DNA from: DASQWP01 sp050697555
GTDB lineage: Bacteria > Actinomycetota > Thermoleophilia > Gaiellales > Gaiellaceae
Direction: 5' to 3'
Assembly: GCA_050697555.1 (NCBI GenBank)
Contig: JBOHAD010000005.1
Location: 11,224-75,223, forward strand
Length of the DNA: 64,000 nucleotides
Shown here: positions 42,015 through 49,843 of the stretch, in pieces
How the letters are laid out: every line of letters starts with the position of its first letter
How positions within the stretch are numbered: the first letter of the stretch is position 1
The notes under the pieces: model-generated
Seen by the model: the letters and a program-made list of their open reading frames with translations, nothing else
The model's database searches: none
What the model was told of the DNA's origin: nothing
Translations under genes and position numbers: made by a program

Positions 42015-42347
42015 TCAGCGCTCCTGCGGGTCGAAGTACACGCGGCAGGAGGCGATGCGGGCGTCATCGCCCAGGACGTACACCTCCGTCGCCCGGTGGG
42101 GCCGCTCTCCGTCGACGCGCAGCTCGACGACAACGTGGGTCTCGTCGCCGGTGAGCGTCTCGACCGCGAGCCTCGTCCCGTGCGCGGCGGCGAGGGCGGC
42201 GACCACCGTGTCGCGGCCCGCGACGTCGCCGCGCAGGCAGTCCCAGTAGCGGACATCGTCCGCGAGGAGGTGGGCGGCGCGATCGTCGGCGCGCGCGTTC
42301 CGCGCCTCGACGAGGCGCTCAACCAGCTCCTTCGGGCGGCGGCTCAC
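42015..42347 (-). CDS. Small SnoaL/NTF2-like protein
   Basis: The 110-residue protein KELVERLVEARNARADDRAAHLLADDVRYWDCLRGDVAGRDTVVAALAAAHG shows the NTF2-like fold of nuclear-transport-factor/SnoaL proteins. It is the first gene of the minus-strand operon 38159-42347, and palindrome site 3 lies 19 bp upstream of its GTG. Confidence 0.7.
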   Translation of the reverse strand: MSRRPKELVERLVEARNARADDRAAHLLADDVRYWDCLRGDVAGRDTVVAALAAAHGTRLAVETLTGDETHVVVELRVDGERPHRATEVYVLGDDARIASCRVYFDPQER

Positions 42348-42365
42348 CGGCCGCCCTCACGAGAC

Positions 42366-42382
42366 TTGAAACACCGTCTCAA
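42366..42382. promoter_or_regulatory. 17-bp palindrome, site 3
   Basis: TTGAAACACCGTCTCAA lies between the IclR gene end (42417) and the 38159-42347 operon start. CGCGAGCGTTCCAGA follows after five bases (42388-42402), as at site 1. On the coding strand this block precedes the palindrome and may hold the -35 region. Confidence 0.65.
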
Positions 42383-42416
42383 ATCAACGCGAGCGTTCCA
42401 GAGGAGCGTCCGCGTG

Positions 42417-43208
42417 TCAAGCGTCTACCGACGCCGCCATCCCGTGTCCGACGGCAGCGGAGACGGCGTCCGCTTGGCTCCGGACGAGCTCCCCAAGCTC
42501 GGCGAAGCGCTCGGGCGTCACCCGCTGGGCCGGGCCGGCGACGCTGACGCCGGCGGCGACACGGCCCGAGTGGTCGAACACCGGCGCGCCGACGCAGCGG
42601 ATCCCCTCCTCGTTCTCGACGTCGTCGGTGGAGTAGCCCCGCGCGCGGATCCGGCGCAGTTCCTCGCGCAGGTCGTCCCGGTCGACGATCGTGCGCTCTG
42701 TACGCGGGACGAGGCGGGCGGGCAGGTGGTCGTCGAGCTCGTCCTCGGGCAGGAAGGCGAGGACCGCCTTGCCGATCCCCGTCGAGTAGGCAGGCATCGT
42801 GTCGCCGACCCGGCTGAACATCCGCACCGCCTGTGGGCTCTCGACCTTCTCGATGTAGACGACCTCGGTCCCCGAGAGCGTGCCGAGGTGAACGGTCTCG
42901 CCCGTGCCGGCGGCGAGCCGGCGCAGCACCGGCAAGGCCTCGCGCCGCAGGTCGAGGCGCTCGAGGAACGCCATGCCGAGGCGCAGGTTCGTGATGCCGA
43001 GCGAGTAGAGGCCGCGCTCCTTGTCGACGCGGAGGAAGTCACGCCTCGTCAGCGTGCGCAGGATGCGGTGCGTGGTCGGCTTCGAGTACCCGAGGATCGC
43101 GCTGCACTCGGCGAGCGTCAGCCCGCGGTCGCCGTTCCGGCCGACTTCGAGCAGCACGTTGAGCGCGCGGTCGAGGGTCTGCGAGCCTGCGATCGGCCCG
43201 TCGCTCAT
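42417..43208 (-). CDS. IclR-family transcriptional regulator
   Basis: The 263-residue protein has an N-terminal winged helix (LTLAECSAILGYSKPTTHRILRTLTRRDFL) and a C-terminal effector domain (VHLGTLSGTEVVYIEKVESPQAVRMFSRVGDTMPAYSTGIGKAVLAFLP ... GIRCVGAPVFDHSGRVAAGVSVAGP). It is divergent from the aminotransferase gene and upstream of operon 38159-42347. A related palindrome (43270-43286) lies in the divergent promoter, so it probably binds its own promoter and the other four sites. Confidence 0.9.
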   Translation of the reverse strand: MSDGPIAGSQTLDRALNVLLEVGRNGDRGLTLAECSAILGYSKPTTHRILRTLTRRDFLRVDKERGLYSLGITNLRLGMAFLERLDLRREALPVLRRLAAGTGETVHLGTLSGTEVVYIEKVESPQAVRMFSRVGDTMPAYSTGIGKAVLAFLPEDELDDHLPARLVPRTERTIVDRDDLREELRRIRARGYSTDDVENEEGIRCVGAPVFDHSGRVAAGVSVAGPAQRVTPERFAELGELVRSQADAVSAAVGHGMAASVDA

Positions 43209-43269
43209 TCGCCCCCCCTAGGGAGATCTGTCTGCATGGACACGATGGTACGCTCCGAAACCCCCTCTG

Positions 43270-43286
43270 GTGAAACAGCTTTTCAC
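43270..43286. promoter_or_regulatory. 17-bp palindrome, site 4 (IclR/aminotransferase promoter)
   Basis: GTGAAA-CAGCT-TTTCAC is a perfect inverted repeat in the divergent promoter. It matches TTGAAACACCGTCTCAA at 12 of 17 positions. Its presence favours the aminotransferase start at ATG 43311 over ATG 43236. Confidence 0.55.
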
Positions 43287-43310
43287 CCCATCGGCTTTCG
43301 CGCCAGTCGG

Positions 43311-44498
43311 ATGAGACCGCCCGCCCATGCCATCGTGGCGATGCCTCGCTCGGGCATCCGTGAGGTGATGGAAATCGCGACCCGGCGCGGCGACGCCCTC
43401 CACCTTGAGATTGGCGAGCCGGACTTCCAGACGCCGCCGCACGTGGTCGAGGCGGCGGCGCGGGCGATCGCGGACGGGTTCACGAAGTACACGCTGAACC
43501 GCGGCCTCGTCTCGCTGCGCGAGGCTCTGGCCGCGAAGCTCGCCGCCGCGAACGGCATCGACGTAACCGCCGAGGATGTCGTCGTCACGACCGGCGGCAT
43601 CACGGGGCTCTATGAGTCGCTCCTCGCCGTCGTCGAGCCCGGCGAGGCGATCCTTGTCCCCGATCCGGGCTGGCCCAACTACGAGATGATCGCATGCGCA
43701 CTCGGCGCCGAGGTGGTGCGCTACCCGCTCGACCCGGAGGCGGGCTACGAGCCCGACCTCGAGCGGCTCTCCGAGCTCGCGCGCCGGCCGGGCGCGAAGG
43801 CGCTCGTGGTCAACAGCCCCGGCAACCCGACCGGCGCGGTCTGGTCGCGCGGCATGGTCGAGCGCGTGGTAGAGATCGCCCGCGCGGCCGACCTCTACCT
43901 CGTCAGCGACGAGGTCTACGAGGAGATCGTCTTCGAGGGCGAGCACGTGAGCCCGGCCAGCCTCGACCCGGACGGTCGCGTCCTCAGCGTCTTCTCCTTC
44001 TCGAAGACGTACGCGATGACGGGCTGGCGCGTCGGGTATGTCGCCGCGGCGCCGGAGATCGCGGACCTCGTCGCGAAGATCCAGGAGCCACTGATCAGCT
44101 GCGCGACCGCGTTCGCGCAGAAGGCGGCCGAGGTCGCGCTCACGGGGCCGCAGGACTGCGTCGCCGAGATGCGGGACGCCTACCGCAGCCGGCGCGACCT
44201 TGCCGTCGCCCGCCTCCGGGAGGCGGGGCTCCTCGTCAACGAGCCGCATGGCGCGTTCTACGTCTTCGCGGACATCGGCCGGGCGACCGCCGAGACCTAC
44301 CCGTTCGCCCGCTGGCTCGTCGCCGAGCACGGCGTCGCTGTCGCCCCGGGCGAGACATTCGGCCCGGGCGGTCGCGGCCTCGTGCGGCTCTCGCTCGCCG
44401 CGCCGCCGGCCGTCCTCGAGGCGGGCATCGATCGCCTCGCGGCGGCGGTGGACGCCTACCCGGCGGGGCTCGCCGCCGACGTCCAGTCGACGTCGTAG
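43311..44498 (+). CDS. PLP-dependent class I/II aminotransferase
   Basis: The 395-residue protein has LHLEIGEPDFQTPPHV, NSPGNPTGAVW and the Schiff-base lysine in SFSKTYAMTGWRVGY, with the C-terminal Arg in RGLVRLSLAAPP. It belongs to the aspartate/aromatic-type aminotransferases; the amino donor and acceptor are unknown. ATG 43236 is an alternative start. Its 3' end overlaps the DUF917 gene by 43 bp. Confidence 0.88.
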   Translation: MRPPAHAIVAMPRSGIREVMEIATRRGDALHLEIGEPDFQTPPHVVEAAARAIADGFTKYTLNRGLVSLREALAAKLAAANGIDVTAEDVVVTTGGITGLYESLLAVVEPGEAILVPDPGWPNYEMIACALGAEVVRYPLDPEAGYEPDLERLSELARRPGAKALVVNSPGNPTGAVWSRGMVERVVEIARAADLYLVSDEVYEEIVFEGEHVSPASLDPDGRVLSVFSFSKTYAMTGWRVGYVAAAPEIADLVAKIQEPLISCATAFAQKAAEVALTGPQDCVAEMRDAYRSRRDLAVARLREAGLLVNEPHGAFYVFADIGRATAETYPFARWLVAEHGVAVAPGETFGPGGRGLVRLSLAAPPAVLEAGIDRLAAAVDAYPAGLAADVQSTS

Positions 44499-45559
44499 CC
44501 GAAGGCGCGAGGCCCCACCCACCGCAGCGCCTCGGGCGTCGTCAGCCGTGGCGACGGCGGGATGACGAGCACCTCGACGCGGAATCCGAAGCGGACGAGC
44601 TCGGTCGTCACGGGCTCGGCCGTCTCGGCGTCGACGAGGGTGATGAGGTCGGGCACAACCGCGAGCAGCTCCTCGCCCCGGCGCACGACGAGGTTCTCGT
44701 TCTGGAACTCCACCTCGAGCGGCCCGCCGACGTCTGCGTCAAAGGCCTCGAGGCGGATGGTGCCCCGCGCGAACCCGCCGGCCGTGCGTCGCTCGACATC
44801 CACGACCTTGCCGCGGAACAGGCGCCTGCCGCCCGTGACCGCGAGCAGGGCGTCCAAGGGGTCGGCGCCCTCCCGGCGCGCGTCCGCGACCGCCTCGCCG
44901 AGGCGCTTCGCAAACGAAAGCGTCCGCGGCACGCAGGTGGCGCGCGCGTGCGCGCCGTCCATCGGCGTCATGGCGAGCCCAGCGTGAGCGCCCATCTCGA
45001 CAGTGAGCGCTCGGGCGAGCCGCTCGAGCTCGGCCGGGCCGCCGGCGCGGCTGACGACGACGCAGTTGCCGTGGTCGTCGGCGAGCGCGGCCGGTGCGAC
45101 CACCCCGCCGTAGATGAGGTACGTGACCATCGAGAGCTCTGGGAACGCGCGCCCCATGCCGTCGCCGTCGAGCACGGGTACGCCGAGCGTCGCACCCGCG
45201 ACGAGCGCGCTCATGGAGTTGCCGCCGCCCATTTCGAGTGGGGCGACCACGTCGACGCGGCAGCCCAGGTGCTCCTCGAGCGCCCGCGCCGCCTCGGCCT
45301 CCTCCTCGCCCTGCGGCAACTTCTCGTAGCTCACCACGGGGGACCCCATTCCGCCCGAGGCGACGAGGAGCGCGTCGTCGGGAAGGCCGTCCGGATCGAT
45401 GACGAGGAGGCGCCCACCGCGGCGCATGACCTCGCGCGCCCGAAGCATCCCCAGGTACGGGTTCCCGCCGCCGCCCGTCCCCAAGATCGCGGCGCCGTTT
45501 GCGATCGCCTCGAGGTCATCCTCGCGGACCTCCCATGCAGGGTCGATGTTGACATCCAT
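44456..45559 (-). CDS. DUF917 (S-Me-THD) family protein
   Basis: The 367-residue protein opens with LEAIANGAAILGTGGGGNPYLGML and contains EMGGGNSMSALVAGATLGVPVLDGDGMGRAFPELSM, the hallmark of DUF917/S-methyl-thiohydantoin desulfurase-like proteins, often found with hydantoinase genes. ATG 45559 is chosen at MDVNIDPAWEV. In this cluster it may act on a thiohydantoin- or hydantoin-like ring together with 49844-51415, which is inference from neighbourhood and family name. Confidence 0.8.
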   Translation of the reverse strand: MDVNIDPAWEVREDDLEAIANGAAILGTGGGGNPYLGMLRAREVMRRGGRLLVIDPDGLPDDALLVASGGMGSPVVSYEKLPQGEEEAEAARALEEHLGCRVDVVAPLEMGGGNSMSALVAGATLGVPVLDGDGMGRAFPELSMVTYLIYGGVVAPAALADDHGNCVVVSRAGGPAELERLARALTVEMGAHAGLAMTPMDGAHARATCVPRTLSFAKRLGEAVADARREGADPLDALLAVTGGRRLFRGKVVDVERRTAGGFARGTIRLEAFDADVGGPLEVEFQNENLVVRRGEELLAVVPDLITLVDAETAEPVTTELVRFGFRVEVLVIPPSPRLTTPEALRWVGPRAFGYDVDWTSAASPAG

Positions 45560-45590
45560 TCGGGCCGCGCAGTATGAGTTAGGGCGCAGG

Positions 45591-45952
45591 ATGACGTCGG
45601 CAGCAGCAGCCGTTGGCCGGCAGCGCGGGGGTCGCCTGCGTCGCCGTCTCACGCCCTACGCGATGTCCGCGCCGGCCGTCGCCCTGCTCGTCCTCTTCTT
45701 CCTCGTCGGCTCGCACTGGCGCCGTCGGCCACGCAGACGACAGACAGCGCGAACGCCTTCGCCGCCACGGTCGAGTTCGTGAACTACCTCGGAAGCACGA
45801 TCCAGTACCTCTGCTCCGTCGACGGCCGGACGCTCGTCGTCGCGCGGCAGAACGACGCGTCCGCCCCGCCCGTGCGAACCGGCGACCAGGTGGTCGTGAG
45901 CTTCGCGCCCGAGGACTGCCTCTGCCTGAAGGCGGCTCCGGACGGCGCCTAG
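45591..45952 (+). pseudogene. Remnant of a polyamine-type ABC transporter (permease N-end joined to ATPase TOBE end)
   Basis: The frame at ATG 45591 gives a permease-like start (RRRLTPYAMSAPAVALLVLFFLVG) that loses sense at about 45710. From about 45730 another frame encodes ANAFAATVEFVNYLGSTIQYLCSVDGRTLVVARQND and VRTGDQVVVSFAPEDCLCL, a TOBE domain from a PotA-type ATPase, ending at TAG 45950-45952. Order and frame differ from any intact gene, so this is the scar of a deletion between transporter genes. Confidence 0.75.
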
Positions 45953-48123
45953 CCCTGGACAGCCGCCTCCTCGATGTCGTAGATCTGCCGGCCGTCGAGG
46001 CGGTAGTCCTCGTCGCCACCGTCGACGAGGCGCCGCTCGCGGACGAACGGGAGGGCCGTCCTCGGGTCGGGTGAGTCGATCTCGCGCGCCAGCCGATGCC
46101 CGCTGAAAATCGCCTCGGCGATGAAACCCGGCGCGTAGCAGTCGCCCACCTGGTAGAGGCCCGCGATCCCGGCCTCCGCGAGCCGCTCCGGCTGCTCGTC
46201 GAGCTCGCGGAAGAGCGCGTCGTCGGGAATGCGCTGCGTGACGAGGACGACACTGTCCACGTCTCGGTCGTGCTCGCGCGCGTCCCAGACCGAGAGCGTC
46301 GTCGCGCGGCCTGGCTCGACCCCCGTGAGGATCTGCTCGGTCACGACCTCGACGCCGAGCGCGCGCAGGCCGCGGTTCAGCCGGGGTGCCTCGAGCGTCT
46401 GCTGCGTGTAGGGCGCCATCGACGCGAACGGCGCCACGTAGGTCACACTGTGGCCCTCGCGCGCGAGCTTCTCGGCCATGCCGACCGCCATGAAGTAACC
46501 GTCGGTGTCGTAGACGAGGACGCGCTCCCCAGCCGGCTTGCCGTCGACCATGACCTGCTCGGGCGTGAGCACGTGCGGGAGCGAGGCGTCGGCGCCGCGG
46601 ATCGGCGCCTGCGTCGGGCCGTTGAGCCCGTCACCCACCCAGTGCGACCCGGTCGAGACCACGACGAGCTCGGCGCCGTAGTCGAGCACATCGTCCGCCG
46701 CGAGCCGCGCGTTCGGGATCACCTCGACGTTCTTCAGGAGGTCGAGCTGGACGCGGCGATAGTTGACGATACGCCCCCACTCGCCGAGCCCCGGAAGCTG
46801 CGGGATCCACCGCATCGTGCCGCCGACGTCGGGCCCGGCCTCGACGAGGTGCACGCGCCGCATGCCGCGCTTGCCGAGTACGACCGCGCACTCCATCCCG
46901 GCCGGTCCGGCGCCGACGACGAGGACGTCGTTGTCGGCGTTCTTGGCCCGCGAGAACCGCTCGGGATGCCACCCGCGGCGGAACTCCTCGCCGACGGTGG
47001 CGTTCTGCGTGCAGATGATCGCCGGCCCCGCGATCTGCCAGCGCGCGATGCACATGTTGCAGCCGATGCACTCCCGGATCTCGCCGAAGCGGCCCTCCTC
47101 GATCTTCTTCGGGATGAACGGGTCGGCGATCGACGGGCGTGCCGCCCCGATGATGTCGCACTGGCCGCTCCGGACGACCTCGACCATCGTGTCCGGGTTC
47201 GTGAACCGGCCCACGTTCATGACCGGCTTCGCGGTGTGCTTCTTCACGTCGGCCGTGTAGCGCGACTCGTGGTTCTCCGGGTGCGTCCGCGAGGGCGCTG
47301 CGTTTTCGCCCCACTCCGCCGCCCAGCCGCACTGGATGTCCCACAAGTCGACGAGGTGGTCGGCGTGCTGGATGAAGCGAAGGCCATCACCGTGCGCCCG
47401 CAGGCCCTGGTCGCCGAGGCCCTCGGGGAAAGGCAGGGTGTCGAGGCCGTAGCGGACCGTGATCGCGCAGTCGTCGCCGACCGCCTCGCGCAGGAGCTCG
47501 AGCGCCTCGATCGAGTAGCGGGCGCGGTTCTCGAAGCGGCCGCCGTACTCGTCGGTGCGCGTGTTGAAGAGCGGCATTAGGAGCTGGTGCGGCAGGCCGT
47601 TCGCCATCGCGATGTAGAACGTGACGACGTCGAACCCGGCGGCGCGGGCCCGCCTCGCCGCCCGGACGAAGTCGAGCTGGGTGTCGCGGAGCTCGCGCTT
47701 CGTCATCGCGTGCGGCGTACGCAGATGGTCGAATTTGCTCTGCACGTGGGTGAGGTTCCGGGGCGGCGTCCGCGTCTCGTGCGCCGGGACGTCGCCCGGG
47801 CCGTGGACGAGCTCGACCGCGGCGAGGGCCCCATGCTCGTGGACTGCGTCGCACATGACGGCGAGGTTCCGAACGTCTCCCTCGTCCCACAGGCGCGCGC
47901 CCACCCGGTGGAAGTCGTCGCTGTCGGGCGCGACGGAGCAGTATTCGGTCGAGACGACGGCCCAGCCCCCCTCCGCCTTCATCGCGCGGAGCTGCGCCTG
48001 GAGGCCGGGCTTCTCCGAGCCGGCGCCTGAGCAGTGGGCCGACTGGTAAAAGCGGTTCCGCATCGTCTTCGGCCCGATCTGGACAGGCTCAAAGAGGACG
48101 TCGTACTTCGGGTCGCATGCCAC
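45949..48123 (-). CDS. Trimethylamine/dimethylamine dehydrogenase-like iron-sulfur flavoprotein
   Basis: The 724-residue protein follows TMADH from end to end: DPKYDVLFEPVQIGPKTMRNRFYQSAHCSGAG with Cys31 at the position that binds FMN covalently, the [4Fe-4S] ligands Cys352, 355, 358 and 371, and an ADP-binding VLVVGAGPAGME near 400. TMADH is 729 residues. The TMADH Tyr-x-x-His substrate/proton site appears as Tyr-x-x-Met (FYIAM). A related secondary or tertiary amine demethylation or a C-N oxidation is likely, but trimethylamine itself is uncertain. It starts a run of minus-strand genes with the LLM gene next to it. Confidence 0.85.
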   Translation of the reverse strand: MACDPKYDVLFEPVQIGPKTMRNRFYQSAHCSGAGSEKPGLQAQLRAMKAEGGWAVVSTEYCSVAPDSDDFHRVGARLWDEGDVRNLAVMCDAVHEHGALAAVELVHGPGDVPAHETRTPPRNLTHVQSKFDHLRTPHAMTKRELRDTQLDFVRAARRARAAGFDVVTFYIAMANGLPHQLLMPLFNTRTDEYGGRFENRARYSIEALELLREAVGDDCAITVRYGLDTLPFPEGLGDQGLRAHGDGLRFIQHADHLVDLWDIQCGWAAEWGENAAPSRTHPENHESRYTADVKKHTAKPVMNVGRFTNPDTMVEVVRSGQCDIIGAARPSIADPFIPKKIEEGRFGEIRECIGCNMCIARWQIAGPAIICTQNATVGEEFRRGWHPERFSRAKNADNDVLVVGAGPAGMECAVVLGKRGMRRVHLVEAGPDVGGTMRWIPQLPGLGEWGRIVNYRRVQLDLLKNVEVIPNARLAADDVLDYGAELVVVSTGSHWVGDGLNGPTQAPIRGADASLPHVLTPEQVMVDGKPAGERVLVYDTDGYFMAVGMAEKLAREGHSVTYVAPFASMAPYTQQTLEAPRLNRGLRALGVEVVTEQILTGVEPGRATTLSVWDAREHDRDVDSVVLVTQRIPDDALFRELDEQPERLAEAGIAGLYQVGDCYAPGFIAEAIFSGHRLAREIDSPDPRTALPFVRERRLVDGGDEDYRLDGRQIYDIEEAAVQG

Positions 48124-48125
48124 GT

Positions 48126-49091
48126 CTAGGCTCCTTTCCGGACGAGGGGAAGCACCTCAGCGGCCGCAAGCTCGAGCTGCTCCTCGGCTCGCTCCACTGG
48201 GACGGGGAAGAGCGCCACGGCGTCCGCGCCGGCGTCGAGCTGACGCTCGATTGCGGCGGCGCACGCGGGCGGGTCGCCGACGACGGCGAGATCGTCGAGC
48301 CACGACTCGGGGAGCTCGCGGGCGAGCGCGGCGGCGCCGCCGCGCACGAGGATCGCCTCGAGCTGCTCGGAGGTCCCGTGGAGGTCGGTGAAGACGCTGC
48401 GGCCGCGGGCGAGGTCGCGGACGAGGCGCGGGCGGACGACCGTGCGTGCCCGCTCCGCAGCGCGGTCGACGGAGAAGAGCGCGAGGCTGACGACGCGGTG
48501 CCGGCCGGAGCGGCGGGCCTCGCGCGCTCCCGCCTCGGCTTGCTCGCGCGCCCACGCGACGTAGGCCGGGCTCTTCACCCATGAGAGAACGCTGCCGTCG
48601 GCGAGCGCGCCGGCGAGCCGGAGCATCTTCGGCCCGGTCGCGCCGACGTAGAAGGGGACGGGGCTCTCGGCCGGGAAGGCGAGGCGCACCGGCCCGACTT
48701 CCTGGCCGCCGACGAGGGCGGGGGTCTCCTCGAGGCACCGGCCCACCTCGCGGAGCGGCGAGGCGGGCTTCAATCCCATCTCGGCGAGCCGGCCCGGCTC
48801 GCCGGCGCCGACCCCGACGCGGACGCGGCCCGGGTGGAGCCGCGCGAGCGTCGCCACCTCCATCGCGAGCACCGCCGGCGTCCGCACGACGGCGGAGACG
48901 ACGCCGAGGCCGACGGGGATCGTCTCGGTCGCGTCGAGGACGGCCGTTGCCCCGACGAGCCCCCCCGAGTGAAAGTAGTGCTCGGAGTACCAGAGCTCGG
49001 CGTAGCCGAGCTCCTCCGCCCGACGGGCGAGCTCGACTCCGCGCTCGGGCGCGACGGCGCTGCCGAGCAGAACGCCGACTGGAGAGCTCAC
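48126..49091 (-). CDS. LLM-class flavin-dependent oxidoreductase
   Basis: The 321-residue protein opens SSPVGVLLGSAVAPERGVELARRAEELGYAELWYSEHYF and has PVGLGVVSAVVRTPAVLAMEVATL and LADGSVLSWV. It is the third member of the local LLM set. GTG 49091 overlaps the stop of the SnoaL-like gene; the TMADH-like gene begins three bases after its stop. Confidence 0.88.
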   Translation of the reverse strand: MSSPVGVLLGSAVAPERGVELARRAEELGYAELWYSEHYFHSGGLVGATAVLDATETIPVGLGVVSAVVRTPAVLAMEVATLARLHPGRVRVGVGAGEPGRLAEMGLKPASPLREVGRCLEETPALVGGQEVGPVRLAFPAESPVPFYVGATGPKMLRLAGALADGSVLSWVKSPAYVAWAREQAEAGAREARRSGRHRVVSLALFSVDRAAERARTVVRPRLVRDLARGRSVFTDLHGTSEQLEAILVRGGAAALARELPESWLDDLAVVGDPPACAAAIERQLDAGADAVALFPVPVERAEEQLELAAAEVLPLVRKGA

Positions 49092-49489
49092 CCGCCCGCG
49101 TCCACGTAGGGCGGGAAGTGGCGTTGCGCCAGGGCCGCGTCGTTGTTCATCGTGAGCGAGACGATCTTGCCGTCGCGCACGCGGACGACGTCCACGCCGG
49201 TCGTGGCCCACGGATGGCCGTCCGCCGTCCTCGCCGTCTCGCTCCAGATGCCGCAGCCGACGTCGCCGTCGACGACGACGTGGTCGAGCCGCCGGTCGAG
49301 GTCCTCGAGGAGACCCTCGGAGAAGTCGATGAAGCGCCGGAACGCCGGCAGCCCGCGGAACGTGCCCTGGCCGAGGAACGTGACCACGACGTCGTTGGCC
49401 ATGAGCCCGAGCATGCGTTCGAGGTCGCCCGCCGCGTAGGCGTCGTACAGCTCCTCGACGCGGGCTCGCGTCTCTACCTCGGCCGTCAC
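49088..49489 (-). CDS. SnoaL-like/NTF2-like protein
   Basis: The 133-residue protein TRARVEELYDAYAAGDLERMLGLMANDVVVTFLGQGTFRGLPAFRRFIDF ... DVVRVRDGKIVSLTMNND fits SnoaL-like hydrolase/isomerase folds. GTG 49489 overlaps the RedY/HapK-like stop. Confidence 0.75.
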   Translation of the reverse strand: MTAEVETRARVEELYDAYAAGDLERMLGLMANDVVVTFLGQGTFRGLPAFRRFIDFSEGLLEDLDRRLDHVVVDGDVGCGIWSETARTADGHPWATTGVDVVRVRDGKIVSLTMNNDAALAQRHFPPYVDAGG

Positions 49490-49818
49490 TCGAGCACCGT
49501 CCCGTGCACGGGCAGCGACCGCATGCGGTCGACGTGGGCCTCCCACTCCGCGACGAACTCGTGCCACTCGTCCGTCTGCTCGAGCCGAGCGATATCGGCG
49601 TAGTAGTCATCGACGCTCGTCACCTCGACGACGTCGAGGTAGTCGTACGGGACGCCGTCCTCGTCGAAGAGCCGGCCCTCGAGCCGCGTTACGGTGTAGC
49701 TCGTGATCGCGGGAACCGACCGGCCCATGGGGATGTCCCGCTCGAGCAGGAACCGGTCGCCCTGCTCGCGCGAGACGCCGTCCCGCAGCTTGTTCAGGAA
49801 GAAGATCCGCTCCGCCAT
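49486..49818 (-). CDS. RedY/HapK-like dimeric alpha/beta-barrel protein
   Basis: The 110-residue protein MAERIFFLNKLRDGVSREQGDRFLLERDIPMGRSVPAITSY ... DYLDVVEVTSVDDYYAD parallels 20788-21108. ATG 49818 is preferred because it matches that homologue; ATG 49824 is also possible. It lies downstream of the hydantoinase-like gene. Role unknown. Confidence 0.7.
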   Translation of the reverse strand: MAERIFFLNKLRDGVSREQGDRFLLERDIPMGRSVPAITSYTVTRLEGRLFDEDGVPYDYLDVVEVTSVDDYYADIARLEQTDEWHEFVAEWEAHVDRMRSLPVHGTVLE

Positions 49819-49843
49819 CCTCATGCGCTCCTCTCTGTGGACT

